Source: Dactylellina haptotyla (lineage: Eukaryota; Ascomycota; Orbiliomycetes; Orbiliales; Orbiliaceae). Taken from it: 64,000 nt of DNA. The notes below the pieces were generated by a model. The model worked only from the letters and a program-made list of their open reading frames with translations. It was not told where the DNA came from and did no database searches. The position numbers and the translations under genes are program-made. Below, in pieces: positions 27,501-41,888 of the stretch. The first letter of the stretch is position 1. Each line of letters opens with the position of its first letter. The DNA lies in the NCBI GenBank assembly GCA_031310005.1, contig CM062379.1, forward strand, positions 4,216,001 to 4,280,000, in the 5' to 3' direction.

Positions 27501-30500
27501 AATATTTTAAAATTAAAATTATTTTTTAAATTATATTAATTTTTAAAATTATTTTAAATTTTTAATTATAATAATAATTTTTAAATTTATATTTTATAAT
27601 TTAAATTCCATTTTTAATTTAATTTTAAATTATATTTATTTAATACTTTAAAAATAATAATAATATATTATTAATATTCTTTAAAATTTATACTATAGAT
27701 TAATATATTATTGAAATAGATAATATATATTTTATTAATATAATTTTTAATATATAATTTATAAAAATTTAAAAAATATACCAAAACATTAATTAATTTT
27801 ATAGGTATAATTAAATATTTAAATAAGTTATAGTAATATTTAAATATTATTTTTAAATATTTTTTTAAATAACTTATAAATTGTAGTAGTAATAATAATA
27901 TTAAACAGTAAAATAAGTTATTTTAATAAAATAATTTAATAATTTGTTTGTTAATTTAGGTAAGTTATTATAATCTTTAATGGTAATAGTGTTAAAATTT
28001 TAATAATTAATATAGATTTATAATTTTTTATTTTTAAGAATAAAAAAATTAGATATTTTATAGGGGATTTTAAAGGTAGATATATTTTTTATAAATTTTT
28101 TTAATATATTTTTAAAATTAAAATTTTTAGTATAATTATAAATAAAAAATTTAGAAATAATGCTATAATAATATTTATAAATAAATTTATTAAATAATAA
28201 TAATATATTTTATTTTTAATTTTTTAAAATTCAAATTTATTTAAAATTTATTTTAAAATTTTGGAGGGTAAAATATTTTTAATAATTTCTTTAATAATTT
28301 TAATAATATTTTTAATTTTGAATTATATTTATTTAAAAATATTAGATTTATTATAGAATAATAATAAATTTTTTTATTAAAAAAATATTTTGTAAATTGT
28401 AAATAAAATTTTTTTTAAATTATTTATAAATTATTTATCAAATTTAATGTAAATTTTATTAATATTTATAGTAAGTAAATTTAATTATTTTATTTTTAAA
28501 GTTTATAATTAAATTATAATTTTTTAATTAGTTATATTTTAAAATAAAATTGTTATTAGTGAGATTGAGGATATTGATAATTCATTTTTCAAAATATTTA
28601 TTGATAATAAAAATAATATCAGTTTTGTACTTGACTATTTTTAGAGGGCTTCCTCTAAAAGTAATAATGTTATATGTGATATTTTTGAGTTATATAAAAA
28701 AATTATATTTTTTAATATATTTTTCTAAAATATATATAGTTTTTGTTTTATTATTTATAAAAACTTATATAAGATTTCTATTAATAGTATAAAATATTTA
28801 AAAATATTATTTTTTAATTTAGTTAAAAGTTTTATTAAATTTTTTTTTAATGAAATTAAAACTAAATAATTTAATATATATTATTGTTTAAAATTTTTTT
28901 AATTTAAAATATTATACTATTCAATATTATTAAATTTTATATTATTAATAATGTTTCTAGTCTTTTTTTATTCTTAAAAATTAAATAATATATCTATTAT
29001 AATTAAAATATTTTATAAATAATTTTAAGTATAAGTTTTAAATCTTTCCTATAGTAAAATTATTATTTATAATTTAAATAATTTTTATAAATATATAATT
29101 TTAAAAATTTTCCAATATATTATAAAAATAATATTAGTTTATTCCTATATATAATTAATATAAGTATAAAAATTTTATTATAAAAATAATAATTAAAAAT
29201 TTTTAAATTATAAAATTAACATTTTTCTTTTTTTCAATTTTTATAATATTAATTTTAATATTATTTTAATAATATTATAATTTTTATATAAAACTAATAT
29301 ATTTCATAATTTTATATTAATTTAATTTTATAATAATAAAATTATAAAATATATAATTTGTTAATAAAATTTATAAAAATTTCTATTATTTTTTTATATA
29401 TTTATAATTAAAAATGATTATTTAATTTATATAGTTTTAATATATAAATTTAATAGGATTTATATTAAAATATTTATATAATTAATATTAATATATTTTA
29501 TAAAGTTTTATATATTAATTTATAAATTAAAGCAAATTTTTATTATATCTATATAAATATTAAATAACTATATTTTATAAATCTAATACTGGTAAAAATA
29601 AATTATTTAAAATATTAATTTTCTTAACATCTAAATATATTTTTATAATTTTTGTTATTTTATTATTTAATTTTCAAAAGTTTATTTAATCAAAAATTTG
29701 ATTTTCAATAATTAAGTAATATTATTAATTATTAGAAAATTGGTAAATCCTTCTAAATTAATTCTTTATATAATAGGTTAATAAAAAAATATTATATAAC
29801 TTTATAATTTTTATAAATAAATTTTAAATTTATATTAATATATAATTTTCAAAATCTATTATAAATAAATTTCTTTTTAAATTTTTATATTTTTGTAATT
29901 ATTTAAATCTTAAATAAATTATAGATATATAACTCTTTTAGGAAAAAAATTTTCCATTTAAAACCATTTAAAATAATATTTTTTTATAATAAATTTAACA
30001 TTATTTTTTTATTAAATATTTTTGATTTTTAATTTTTAAAAAATATATATTTTGAATAAAATAATAAATAGAGTAAAAGTTTAAATTCTTTTTAATATAA
30101 TTAAAACTTAGAAAATAGTTAAATCAATATTAAAAATATTTTTTTTATTAATTTGGTGAAATATAATATTAAATTAGTATTTTTTTTAAAATTCTTCTTT
30201 AAACTATTAATAATTATTTTTATATTTTTTAATATATTTATTATAGTTTTCTAAATATTTTTTATAATTATATTATTTTTGTAATATTTTTTGATTAGTT
30301 ATTCAAACATTTTTTAATTACTAATTGGCTGGATAATTTCGTTTAATATATTTTTCCTTATTATACTAATAATATATTAATTTATTGGATTTTGGGGGAT
30401 AATTCTTTAGTTATTGATTTTAGATTTTTCTTAATTCTATAGAAAATAATTTAAAAATATTTTTTGGAGTCCAATTATTCCCATTCCATTATTATTAATT

Positions 30501-30883
30501 ATTTGGCCTTTAATAATTATTCTAAAGAATATATAAAAGATTATTTTAATTTTAAAATAATCAATTTTAATTTATTGTAAAATGATTTCCCGTATTATAA
30601 AATAGTCGACTTTTTTAACTATTAGTACAAGGTCTAGGTTGGTTATTCTGTTGGTTTGAGCAATTCCCTTAAGAATTGGGGAATCAATTATAGTTATTGT
30701 AATTTTGAAAAGTATTTATTTTATATTCTCAAAAATAGTTATTATTAAGTTTTATAATCAAATCCTTAATTATATAATATTAGATTTTTAAATTGTATGT
30801 AATCATCTTAATAATTTCTTATCTCCATATAAATTTTAATCTTTCTTTAATATAGTAGATTAATTATTTTACTATATATTCGA

Positions 30884-31530
30884 CTATAAAGGTATAAATA
30901 TTAATAATCTAAAAATATTTTTTAACAAATTTAATTTATTATAAATTTTGAATGATACGAAGAGCTTCTTCGATTTTATTTTAATATTTATAAAATTATT
31001 TAAATCCTTTAATAAAATATAAATAATTGGTAAGGATTTAAATAATGTAATTATTATTAGCCTTTTATTCTTTGTTTTTTTTATTTTTTTTATATTATAT
31101 AAAATAAGAATTATAAATATAAAAAATAATTTTTGTAAAAAATATAAAAAAAAAAAAAATTTTATTTTTATCATTTTTAAATTGTTAATATTAAAAATAA
31201 AAAATAGTGGTAGTTTATTAAATAAATTGATCAAATTTACATGGTGAATTGTTAAATTTATCAGGGTTTAGTACTTTTATTTTTTTATAATGGGTAAAAG
31301 GTTGGAGTAGATTAGTAAAGTTTACTGAAAGATCATTAGGGTTATTAAAGTATTTTTTATTATTATTATTAAAGTTTTTATTAGGATTTTTTAGATTTTT
31401 AAAATTAAAAATTAACTTATAATAAAGTTTATTTTTGTTTAATATAAAATAAGAATAAATCTTGCTTAATTCTTAGTTAGATTCTAAAGTAATTAATATA
31501 ATTTTTTCTTTAATTATATTAGATATATTT
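30884..31530 (-). pseudogene. Gag-like remnant of the family A copy
   Basis: Aligns with 10019-10661 of the sister copy and lies at the same distance from the 5' LTR. One stretch of about 116 codons remains open on the - strand, but its composition is biased to I, L, N, K and F and it keeps no full domain. It is a broken fossil. The identification rests on the sister copy and position. Confidence 0.42.
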
Positions 31531-31996
31531 TATATATTTTTATAAATTTTAATAATTATTTAGGTTATAATAATCATTTTTTTAAATTTTTTTAAAATTT
31601 TTATAATTATTTTTAAATTTTATAAATATTTATTATTATTTGAAATAATAATTTTAATTAAACTATTAATAATTTGTTAAATATATATAATTTTTTTCTT
31701 ATACTTATATAATAATATTAAAATAGATTTTATTATTAATAATTGAAATTTTATTTTTATTTTTAATAAATTAGCTTTAAAATTAATAAAAGTAAAAATG
31801 ATATTTTTATTTTTATAAATATAAAAATATTTAATTAATTTTATAAAATTTAATTTTCAATTTATTAATTTAAATATTATATAAATAAAAGCAATTACCT
31901 TCTTTATTTATAATCTTATTTTTTAAAACTATAAAATTTTTAAATTAAAAATATTATTATATATATACTTTTTTAGTTAAAAGTAATTAATTAAAA

Positions 31997-32541
31997 TGTT
32001 ATATTTTATATATTATTTAATATAATATATAAATATATAATACTAAAATATACAAATATAATACTAAAATATACAAAATTTTCTTTATTTAAAATATTTA
32101 GATTTTAATAAAAATATGTATAAAGTTATAAGGTATTAAAATAACTTATTTAAAATATATAACAATAATAAAATAAAAATAATTAATATATTAAATTATA
32201 TTTAAATTAATTAATAAAATAGAAATACTTTATTAATTCTAATAATAGTTTATATATAATATTGTAAAATATTTTTAAAAATTTTTTTTTTATATATTTA
32301 TATAAATAAATGTATAAATAAATAAGTTTAAAAATTTTATATTATTTGTTTAAATAAGAGATAAATAAATAAACATTTATATTATATTATAATATAATAT
32401 ATTAAATAAATATATAAACTTTATAAACAAACATATTAAAAATAATATATTTTTAAATATAAAGTATAGTAATAAAAATTAAAACAATATAATACAAAGT
32501 AAGATAGGTATTTATACTATTAAAACTTATGGTCTGTGACA
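31997..32541 (-). repeat. 5' LTR of the family A copy 24039-32541
   Basis: About 545 bp, ending ATGGTCTGTGACA. A 19-base unit (core ATACTAAAATATAC) is doubled near 32036-32076, a small local duplication not seen in the other LTRs. Confidence 0.82.
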
Positions 32542-35500
32542 ATTATTTAATAAATTTATTTATAAAATATTATTATAAAAGTATTATTTCTAAATTTTTA
32601 TTTATTTATACTTATACAAAAAAAGAATTTAAAATATTTAAAAAAATATATTGAAGAAAATCTATAAAAATATATTTATTTTTTAAAATCTTAATAGGAT
32701 ATTTAATTTTTTATTTTTAAAAAAATAAAAAATTATAAATTTATATTAATTATTAAATTTTAACATTATTATAATTAAAAACTATAATAATTTACTTCAA
32801 ATTAATAAATTTCTAAATTAATTAATTAAAATTATTTACTTTACTAAATTTATATTTATCAATATTAATCACAATTTATGAGTTACTTTAAAAATATTTA
32901 AAAATAATATTAAAATATTATTATAATTTTATTTAAATATTTAATTATACTTATAAAATTAATCAATATATTTTAAATTTTTATAAACCATATATTAAAA
33001 ATTTATATTAATAAAATATACATTATTTATTTTGATAATATATTGGTTTACAGTAAAAATCTTAAAAAATCAATAATATATTATTATTATTTTTAAAACC
33101 TTAAATAAATATAATTTTAAAATTAAATTAAAAAAATAAAATTTAAAATTATAAAATATAAATTCCAAAACTATAATTACAATTAAAAAAATTAAAATAG
33201 ATTTTAAAAATTAATATTATTTAAAATAATTTTAATTTTAAAATATTAAAATATTTAAATTTTTAAGATTTTATAATTATTATTAATAATTTATTAAATA
33301 ATATAATTATATATTTATTACTTTTTAGAATTAATAAAATTAGTATATATTTTAATATAACTTAATTAAATATATATTTTAATATATTTAAAAAAAAAAA
33401 TTTTAATTTTATTTTTAAATTATATAATCTAACCTATTTATTAAAATTAAAATAAATATTTTAATATTATATTAAAAACCTACTTATATTAACTATAATT
33501 TAATTAAAAATAATATTTTATTATATTATTTTTTTAAGTTTAATATTATTAAATTATAATATCCTATTTATAATAAAAAATTAATTATTATTTAAATTTA
33601 TAAAATATAAAAATATATTTTTAAATAAAATAATTATAATATATTTAAATTATAAAAACTTATTTATTTTTTATCTTTTAAAAATCTTAGTAAATAATAA
33701 ATTTATTAATAAAAATTTATTAATTAATATAATATAAAAATTATATATTATAAAAAAAGAGAATTCTAAAACCAATATTATTAATTAATAATCTAATTTA
33801 ATGATTAAAATCAATTTAATAAAAGAGTTATTTTTAAAAAGTAATATATAATTATTTTAGTTAATAAAGTTTTTAATTTTATTTTTATATTTTAAAAATT
33901 AATTTATAAAATTTTAAATAAAACTATAATAAATATTTTATTATAAAAGAATATTATTAAAAAATTTTAATATTTTAAATTATTTTATAATAAAAAGAAT
34001 TTATCTTTTTAAAGATTTTTATATTTTATTAAAAAATTTTAATAATAATTTATTAAATAATATCATAATATATTAACCTATAAATATTTAAAATTAAATA
34101 TATTTAAAAACTATTAACTAAATTTTATTTTTAATCTAAATATAATAATATATTAAATAATATATTAAAATTTATAATATATATTATTAAAATAAATTTA
34201 ATCAATATTTTACCTATAGAAAATTATAACTTTATAATATATTTTTAAAATTATTTTAAATTATTTTATATAATTTTATATAAAAATATTTTAAAAATTC
34301 TTTATAAACATTATTTATAATAAAATTTTAATTATTATTTATAAATTTAATAAAATAATAATCTTAAAATTATAAAATTTTAAATAATTTATAATAAAAT
34401 TTAAATAAATTTATAATAAATAAATTTTCAATTAATATAAATTATAATTTAAATATATTTATAATAAAGATATACTATTCACTAATAAATTTTAAATTTT
34501 AATTAAAATTAAATCAATATTATTAATATTACTAATAAAATATATTTAAATAAATAAAATTATAGAATAAATTATTTAAATTATTAAAATATGTTAAAAA
34601 GTTTTTAATATAATATAAAACAATTAAATTAAGTTATTACTATATTTTAAATTTACTTATAATATATTTAAATATTTATTTATTAAATATATATTTTATA
34701 AAGTATTTAAAAAATAAAATTTTATTATAATATTGTTTTTATAATATTTAAAAAATTATTTAAAAATAGAGAAATATATTAATATATAAAAAATTTTATA
34801 ATATTTTATAAAAATTTTAATTTTAATAAAATATATATATATATTATTTTATAACTATATAAAGCTTTTTTAAAAAAAATAAAGTATACTTACTTACCAA
34901 ATATATTAAATAAAAAATAATAAAATAAAAAACTAAATTATTAAAAACATAAACCCTTATTATTAAAAAAATTCAATAATAATATTTTTAAATTTAAAAT
35001 TTTAAAATTTATTCAAATTTATTAATCATTCTATATTTTATTTTAAAACTAATTTCTAAATTTAAAACTTAAAAATAAAGAATTAGAATATAAAATTATA
35101 TAAAATATAAATTAAAATTTTTTTAATAAATTTAATAAAAATAATAAATATTTAATTAAATAATTATTATTATATAAATTATAAAATAATAAATGGATTT
35201 TTGAATATAATTTACCACTTATTATTATTCAAATTTACCTTTAAAAAAAATATAGTATAGTTTATAAAAATATAAATAATTAAAAAAATTAATTTTAAAA
35301 TTAATAATTAATAAAGTTATTTAAAATATTTTAATAAATTTTTACTATTTCTTTTTAATAAAATTATATTTAAATTATTTTAAACTTTAATTTATTTAAT
35401 AATTTTTTGGTTTTTTATTTTATTAATTACTTTAATAAATTATTCTTATAAATAATTATTTTTACATATTTTATTTTTAATAATTTTAATTTTTATATTT

Positions 35501-36686
35501 TTTATAATTTTTACTTAAATTTTAAATATTTTTTATTATATCAAAATTTACTTTTTCTAATTTTTCTAATTTTTTTTTATCTTCTACCTAATAATCTAAT
35601 TAATTTACTAGAAATAATTAATAAAAAAATAAATATAAAACCTAAAAAATATTTATATAAATTTATTAAATAACTATATTACCTATTTTAAATATAATAA
35701 AGTAAAATAATTATTTTAAATGTAAAATTTATAAAAAAAAATTAAAATTTTTGATCTAATTGGTTTAAATAATGTAATATTAATAAAAATTTATTTTAAT
35801 TTTTTTAATATTTATTTATTAATATTATTATTTTTAAACTATATTAATTGTTTATATTTATAAAAATATTTTATAATTTAAATTTTATGTATTATTTTAA
35901 TTTAATTGTTATATTTTTATATATATATAATTATATAAATATTAATTTAAAATAAATTTTATATTATAATATAAATTATTATTTTATATAAATCTAATTT
36001 TGATATAAAATTAATAATATATAAAATTAAATTTTTATATAGAATAATAATAATATATTATTATTTTATATTTAATTATTATTATTTATATAAAATTTTA
36101 AATTTTATAAAAAGTTATTTATATAAAAAACTTATTTTAAAAAAAAATAATGTTATAGATTATAAATTTTAACAATATAAATATTTATATTTTATTTTAT
36201 ATTATATTATTTTAAATTTTATTATTATATTTTATATTTATAAATATATATTATTTATATATATTTACTTATAAAATCTACTTATTTATTTAATATATTA
36301 TATTGTGGTATAATATAAATATTTGTTTATTTATTTTTAATTTAAATAAGTAATATAAAAATTAAAAATTTATTTATTTATATTTTATTTATATAAATAT
36401 ATAAAAAAATTTTTTAAAAAATTTTTTATAATATTTATATATATAAGATTATTATTAAAATTAATAAAATATTCCTATTTTTATTAATTAATTTAAATAT
36501 AATTTAATATTTAATCATCTTTATTCTATTATTATTATATATTTTAAGCAAATTATTTTTGATATTTCATAATTTTATATATATTTTTTATTAAAAAATT
36601 TAAATATCCTAGGTAGAAAGAGAGTTCTATATATTTTAATATTATATATTTATACTATTACATTGGGTAATGTACGAAGTGTAACA
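32542..36686 (+). mobile_element. 3' half of the outer + family A copy
   Basis: Continues the outer copy after the nested - element. It aligns with 19876-22500 at its start, then follows the standard sub-type (35190-36150 like 1-1010) and ends in the LTR 36151-36686. Because 19881-24032 covers the same part of the family, this half is present twice in the nest. No coding remnant is legible. Confidence 0.8.
36151..36686 (+). repeat. 3' LTR of the outer + family A copy
   Basis: About 536 bp, from TGTTATAGATT to GTACGAAGTGTAACA. Standard type. It is followed by ATATA at 36687-36691, the same five bases as before the LTR at 15634. Confidence 0.83.
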
Positions 36687-36691
36687 ATATA

Positions 36692-37060
36692 TAAATTATA
36701 ATTTTATTATATATATTAAAATGTATAACATTTAATATATTTTTGTTTAAATTTAAATTAAATAATTAATATATACTATATTTAAAATTTTAAATTTAAT
36801 TTAGATAATTTTAAATTTAAAAATATTAAGAAATTATTAATTAAATATTTATATAATTTATTTTTAATTTTTAGAGATATTAATAATGTTAATTTAATTT
36901 TAATTATTAAATCCTTATTTATTTCTTTTTTTTCTTATTTTATAAAAATTAAAACAATCATTTGAAATATATTATTAATAATATCTAAATTTAGAGATTT
37001 TACAACCTTTATATTATTTATTATAATTTATATTTTAATTTTTATATAATTAATATTTTT
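36692..37060. other. AT-rich stretch between the A nest and the 230-bp unit
   Basis: No gene or repeat recognised. It should be the continuation of 15628 before the A insertion. Confidence 0.4.
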
Positions 37061-37290
37061 CTTATGCCCGACTGATCAACGATCAGAGGGTTCCACTATA
37101 TCCGCCGCGAGATTTTTTTCCGCCCTAGGGGTCTAAAAAATTGTATTGTTTATACAACCACCACTGCAAGAATTGTATTTTATAACAAAACTGTGTTAGA
37201 AGAGCAAATTTTTTAGATTAAGAAAATATAAAGTATCAAATAGTTCATCAACACATAAAAATAGTAGAATATTAATCAGTCGGGTTTAAG
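37061..37290. mobile_element. 230-bp unit with inverted ends, MITE-like
   Basis: An island of normal base composition. The left end CTTATGCCCGACTGAT and the right end ATCAGTCGGGTTTAAG are inverted repeats of 16 bases with two mismatches. Inside the left end is a hairpin CTGATC-AAC-GATCAG. Less eroded sequence continues to about 37317, with the near-palindrome GGCGTGCACCGCC. There is no open frame. No target duplication is evident, so a small non-autonomous DNA transposon is plausible but unproven. The motif TTA-x-x-CCCGACT occurs once more, at 44772. Confidence 0.45.
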
Positions 37291-38172
37291 TATGGCGTGC
37301 ACCGCCTTCTAGTATATTTTTTTACTTTTTTAATAAATATTTTATATTATATACTTTAAAATAAATAAAATACACTATCTATAACAAAAAAAAATTTCTT
37401 AATTAAATTAATAAATAATATAAATAATATAATTTTATTTATTTATTAATTATATTATAATTAAATTAATAAAAATTTAAATTTAAAATATAAAATATTA
37501 AATTACAATATTAACTATTTTAATAATATTTATTATTTTATTTAATTTTTTTATTAAATAAACTAATTCTAACTATTTTCTTATTTAAATTAAAATTTTA
37601 TACTTCTTCTATAATTTACATAATAATTAATTAGAAAAGGTTTTTTTAATACCAATACTAGATTATTTAATACTAAAAATAATTTTTTTTATATATTTTT
37701 ATAAAAATTTTTTTATATATTAATTTATAAAAGGGTTATTAGTTAATTTAGGTGATATAAAAAATCCATTATTATTAAATTAATTAATAGCTTTTAACAA
37801 TTAGTTGTTTATTTATTATATTTATTAATTTGATATTAGATATATTTATATTTTTTCTAAAAATTTTTTAAAATTTTAGTTAAATAATTAAATAAAAAGA
37901 TTAAAAATAATCAAAAATTATATATTTACTTTTATATATTTAAAAATATATAAAAATTTAATTGAAAAATAAAAATAAAAAGAGAGTAAATTTTATAAAT
38001 ATATTAATAAATAAAAATATATTTTATTTTATATTATTTAATTAAATAATTATAAAAGAAAATATAAAAAAATATACATTATAACTATAATATAAAACTA
38101 AACTATTTATATATTATTTTAAAATTATACATTTTAATTAACAATATAAATAAATAAAATTATTTTTTTATT
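37291..38172. other. AT-rich stretch, no gene
   Basis: After the GC-richer edge ending near 37317, the sequence is almost pure A and T. No repeat match by eye, no credible frame. Confidence 0.4.
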
Positions 38173-38455
38173 TTAAAAACTACCTTTAAAATATTTTTAA
38201 AATCACCTATATAAAAATAATTTTTAGAATTATTTATATAGGTTTAATTTTTAAAATCACCTATATAAAGGAAATATTTTTCAAAATTACTTACATATAA
38301 AAAATATTTTAGAATCACTTATATAGGAAATATTTTTCAAAATTATTTATATATAAAAATATTTTTAAAATTATTTATTTAGAAAAATATTTTTAAAATC
38401 ATTTATATATAGGAAATGTTTTTTTAAATTATCTATATATAAAAAAATCTTATTA
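38173..38455. repeat. Minisatellite, unit 27-30 bp, about 10 copies
   Basis: The phrase AATCACCTAT or its decayed forms begins at 38201, 38228, 38255, 38285, 38313, 38341, 38369, 38397 and 38427, so the period is 27-30 bases. Each unit joins an AAATATTTTTAAAAT part to ACCTATATAGG, which contains the palindrome CCTATATAGG. Some units keep CACC while others are all A and T, so mutation is uneven along the array. Confidence 0.8.
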
Positions 38456-41400
38456 TAATAATATATTTTATTTTTTAATTTTTAAAATATTTAAAAAAAT
38501 TTGGTTTTAAAACATTTTAGTTTAGTTAATATAGTATTTAAATCTAAAAAATAAATAAAATTAATTATTAATATTTTTTTAAAAAAGTATAATATACCAT
38601 TTAATTTATCATCTTTAAGTTTTTTTTAAAAAAAATAAAAATAAATAAAAATTATTAAATTTTAAAACTTCCTGATTGAATACCTCTTTTAAAAATTTTA
38701 TAATTCATTTTAATAAAAAAAAGTTATAAAAAAAAATTAATTTAATATAAAAATAAAAATAATTAATAATACTATTTATATAATAATAAAAATATATTAG
38801 TAATTATTATTTTATTTTAAAACTACTTTTTTAATTTTTTTTAATTTTAAAATATAAAAATTAGATTTTTTTATATCAGTTGTTTCAAAACCCAGAACAT
38901 ATATTATTGATTATAGGGGTAAAATTACTAATTAAAAATTATTATTTAATATTATAAATAAATTTTTTAATATTTATTTTTATAATTTTTTAAATATATT
39001 TTATTTTTTTAATAAATTTTAATATCTTAAAATTATTTTATTATTTTTTAAAATTTTTTTTTTTAAACACAAAAATAATAGATTTTATTTAAAAATATAT
39101 AATTATTATTTTAAATATATTAAATATTATTTATATAATTAAATCTCCTCTATTAATATTTAAAAATAGAAATTTTATTTTAATAGAAAGTATAATTAAT
39201 TTATTAATATTATTATAAATAATAAATATTTTATTTTATAAGTAGTAATTAATTTTTAAATAATTAAATTAAGTTAATAAACTATTAATATTATTAAATT
39301 ATAAAATAAGTTAATTATTGCTTTTAATAAGTAAAAATATTAAATTTAAAAATAATTTTAAGAATAATATATTTTTAAGTAGATTATACTAATTAAAGAA
39401 ATTATAAGTATTTTAATTTTAAATAATAGAAATTAATTAATATTTTAATAATAAATTAAGGATAAATTTAGAAATAATTTTTAAAATTATTTTTAAATAT
39501 GAATGATTTTTTTTTAATATAATAATTTATTAAAAATAAAATTAATAAAATAATTATAAATAATTATTTTAATCTAAAAATTAATTATTTTTATAAAAAT
39601 TAATATTTTATAAAAAATTATAATATTTTATTTTAATTAATTTATAAATATAATTTTTAAAAATATATTATTTGGATTTAAAATAAAGAAATAAAAAAAA
39701 ATCTTTTTTAAATTTTAAAATTTTTAATAATATTAAATTTTTATTTTTTTATTATAATTTTATTAAAGTAATAAAATACCTTATTTGATAATTTATTTTT
39801 TTAAATTATATTTAATATATATTTATATAAATTTATATTTTAGAAAATAAATATATATATATAAAAATATAGATAAAAAAGTAATAGAATTATAAATAAA
39901 AGATTCTTAATTTTAAAAAAAAGGATTATTATTTAATTTTAATTATTTATGTATTAGATGCTATTTATTTGATAAATTTCTTGGGGGATAAGAAGGTATA
40001 GCTAATTTATTTAATAATTAGGAATATTTTTTTTAAAATTTGATTAAAATTATTAAATAATATTATAATATTAATTGCTTTTTTATTAATATTTTTTAAA
40101 AAAAAAATATTAAAATTTTATATAATAATTTAAATATATTAAAAAATATAAATTATATTATAAAAAATTTTAAATTATTAAATTATTATAAATAAAATAT
40201 TTTAATAAAATATAAAAATAAAAAATTTTAATTTTATATTTTAAAATTAATAGTTTAAATAATAAATTATATAAAATATATTAATTTTTTTAAATTTTAT
40301 TAAAATTTTACTTAATATATATAATCTTTTAATAAATTAGAATATATTATTAATAATTAATATTTTTTATATAATTATTAATTATATATTAAATAATTTA
40401 AGGATGGTGGTTTAATAAAAGGAATATATTATATAATAAAAAATAATTAATTTATTTATTATTTTTTAAAATTAAAAATTAAAAAATTATATTTTATAAA
40501 CTAAACCTTTTTTTATATATTTATTTGGGTATAATAAAGTATATTATAAAATAATTAATATTTTTTTAAAAATATAAATAATTTTTTTTTTTAATGATAT
40601 ATAAAATTATATTTTTATATAAAAATTTTTATTTTTTTAAAATAATATATATATAAACTATTTAATAATAAAAAGGAAATAAAATTTGTTATTAAATTTT
40701 AATAATTATTTTAATTATATTTTTTAAAAATTTAAATTAATGAATGATAATTTTTTAAAAATATTATTAAATGTATTTGAAATTTTATTAATTTTACTTA
40801 TTATTATTATTATTTTTATGATAAAATTAATTATTATATATAATTATTTAAAAATTTTATACTTAGAAAAATTTTAAAATTTAAATTTTTTAAAAATATT
40901 TTAAAAGAATTATAAATTTTTAAGTTTTATTATTAATTTAATTAAAAATAAATTATGAAAAATAATAAAAATGGTTGTTAATTTTATAAAAATAAATAAG
41001 AAAAAGGAATTTATTTAAATAAAATATTATAATTAATTTAGAATTTTTAGATTTTAATTTTATTAAAATCTATTTTCTTATATATTTTAAAAATAATTAA
41101 AAATATAATAATTTCTCTTAATAAAATATTAAAATTTTTAAAACAATATATATTTATTAATTAAAAAATAAATAAGCTAAATTAAGTTATATTAATATAT
41201 ATTATTATTTTATTAAAGGATTTTCAACTCCCAAAAATCTATAACTATCAAATCTTACAATATATATTAATTTAATAAAAAATAAATATATAAAATAACT
41301 TTATTATATTCTAAAAAAATCATTAATATACTTATAAAAACTTACAAAATAAAAAAATTAAAAAATTAACTATTATCTATATTATATAATTAAATAATCA

Positions 41401-41888
41401 ATCAAAAACATTATTTTACTTTTTAACAAATTATAACCAATTATAAAAAATTATATATAAAACTTTTAATTTTATTTAAATATATAAATATTTTTTAAAT
41501 TATAATAAGTATAAATTATAATTTTATTTATTATAATTTTAATATAAAAAACTTTAGTAGATATTTAATTAATATTATATAATATTTAAAAAAAAAATAT
41601 AATTTTAATACCTATATGAATTTAATTATTTATAATAAGATTTATTATTACTTTAATAATAATAAAAATAAATTATTAAATATTTTAAAAAAATTATTTA
41701 TAATTTAAAATTAAATTTAAATTATTAAAAAAAATAACTATTAAAATAAAAATAAATAAATATTATAAGAAAAAAATTTTTATTATTAAATATCCTTAAT
41801 TATTAAAAATAAAATATAATTATTTTTTTAAGATTACTACCAAATAAAAGATTAAAAATATTAAAAAATAATATTTTGTCTTATAGGC
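38456..41888. other. AT-rich interior of D, right part
   Basis: About 3.4 kb without a credible gene. Short better kept islands stand out near 38873-38930 (contains GTTTCAAAACCCAGAACATA) and 39945-40010 (contains TTTCTTGGGGGATAAGAAGG). They may be remnants of a transposon coding region, but no family can be named. The rest is A/T with scattered G. Confidence 0.4.

Larger units (their letters stand above)
24039..32541 (-). mobile_element. Complete-length decayed LTR retrotransposon, family A, nested
   Basis: About 8.5 kb with LTRs 24039-24589 and 31997-32541, and ATTAT at 24034-24038 and 32542-32546. It is inserted in the outer + copy: the sequence after 32546 continues as at 19881 in the chimeric + copy. 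Sense is the - strand, with gag-like remnants at 30884-31530 near the right LTR. It is of the standard sub-type, closest in layout to 3158-11666. Some parts keep more G and C than others (for example 30580-30720). It is a fossil with many breaks. The open + strand stretch at 28550-28792 is antisense to the element and is not a gene. Confidence 0.87.
15634..36686 (+). mobile_element. Outer family A copy in + sense, interrupted by a second + copy and a - copy
   Basis: The outermost LTRs are 15634-16170 and 36151-36686. ATATA flanks the whole at 15629-15633 and 36687-36691, so these two ends appear to belong to one insertion. Its right part is 32542-36686. Its left part is wholly or partly merged with the second + copy that ends at 24032. 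The - copy at 24039-32541 sits inside, with ATTAT on both sides. The ATATA match is A/T only and could partly be chance, but neither alternative pairing of ends gives a matching flank. It is a fossil with very many changes. Confidence 0.65.

Noticed and set aside
28550-28792. Open frame of 80 codons on the + strand
   Set aside because: It lies antisense inside a decayed family A copy, is low-complexity (I, L, V, F, Y) and is not open in the sister copies. It results from AT-rich composition.
38173-38455. Tandem units as a CRISPR array
   Set aside because: Units follow each other without unique spacers, the context is eukaryotic, and there are no cas genes.
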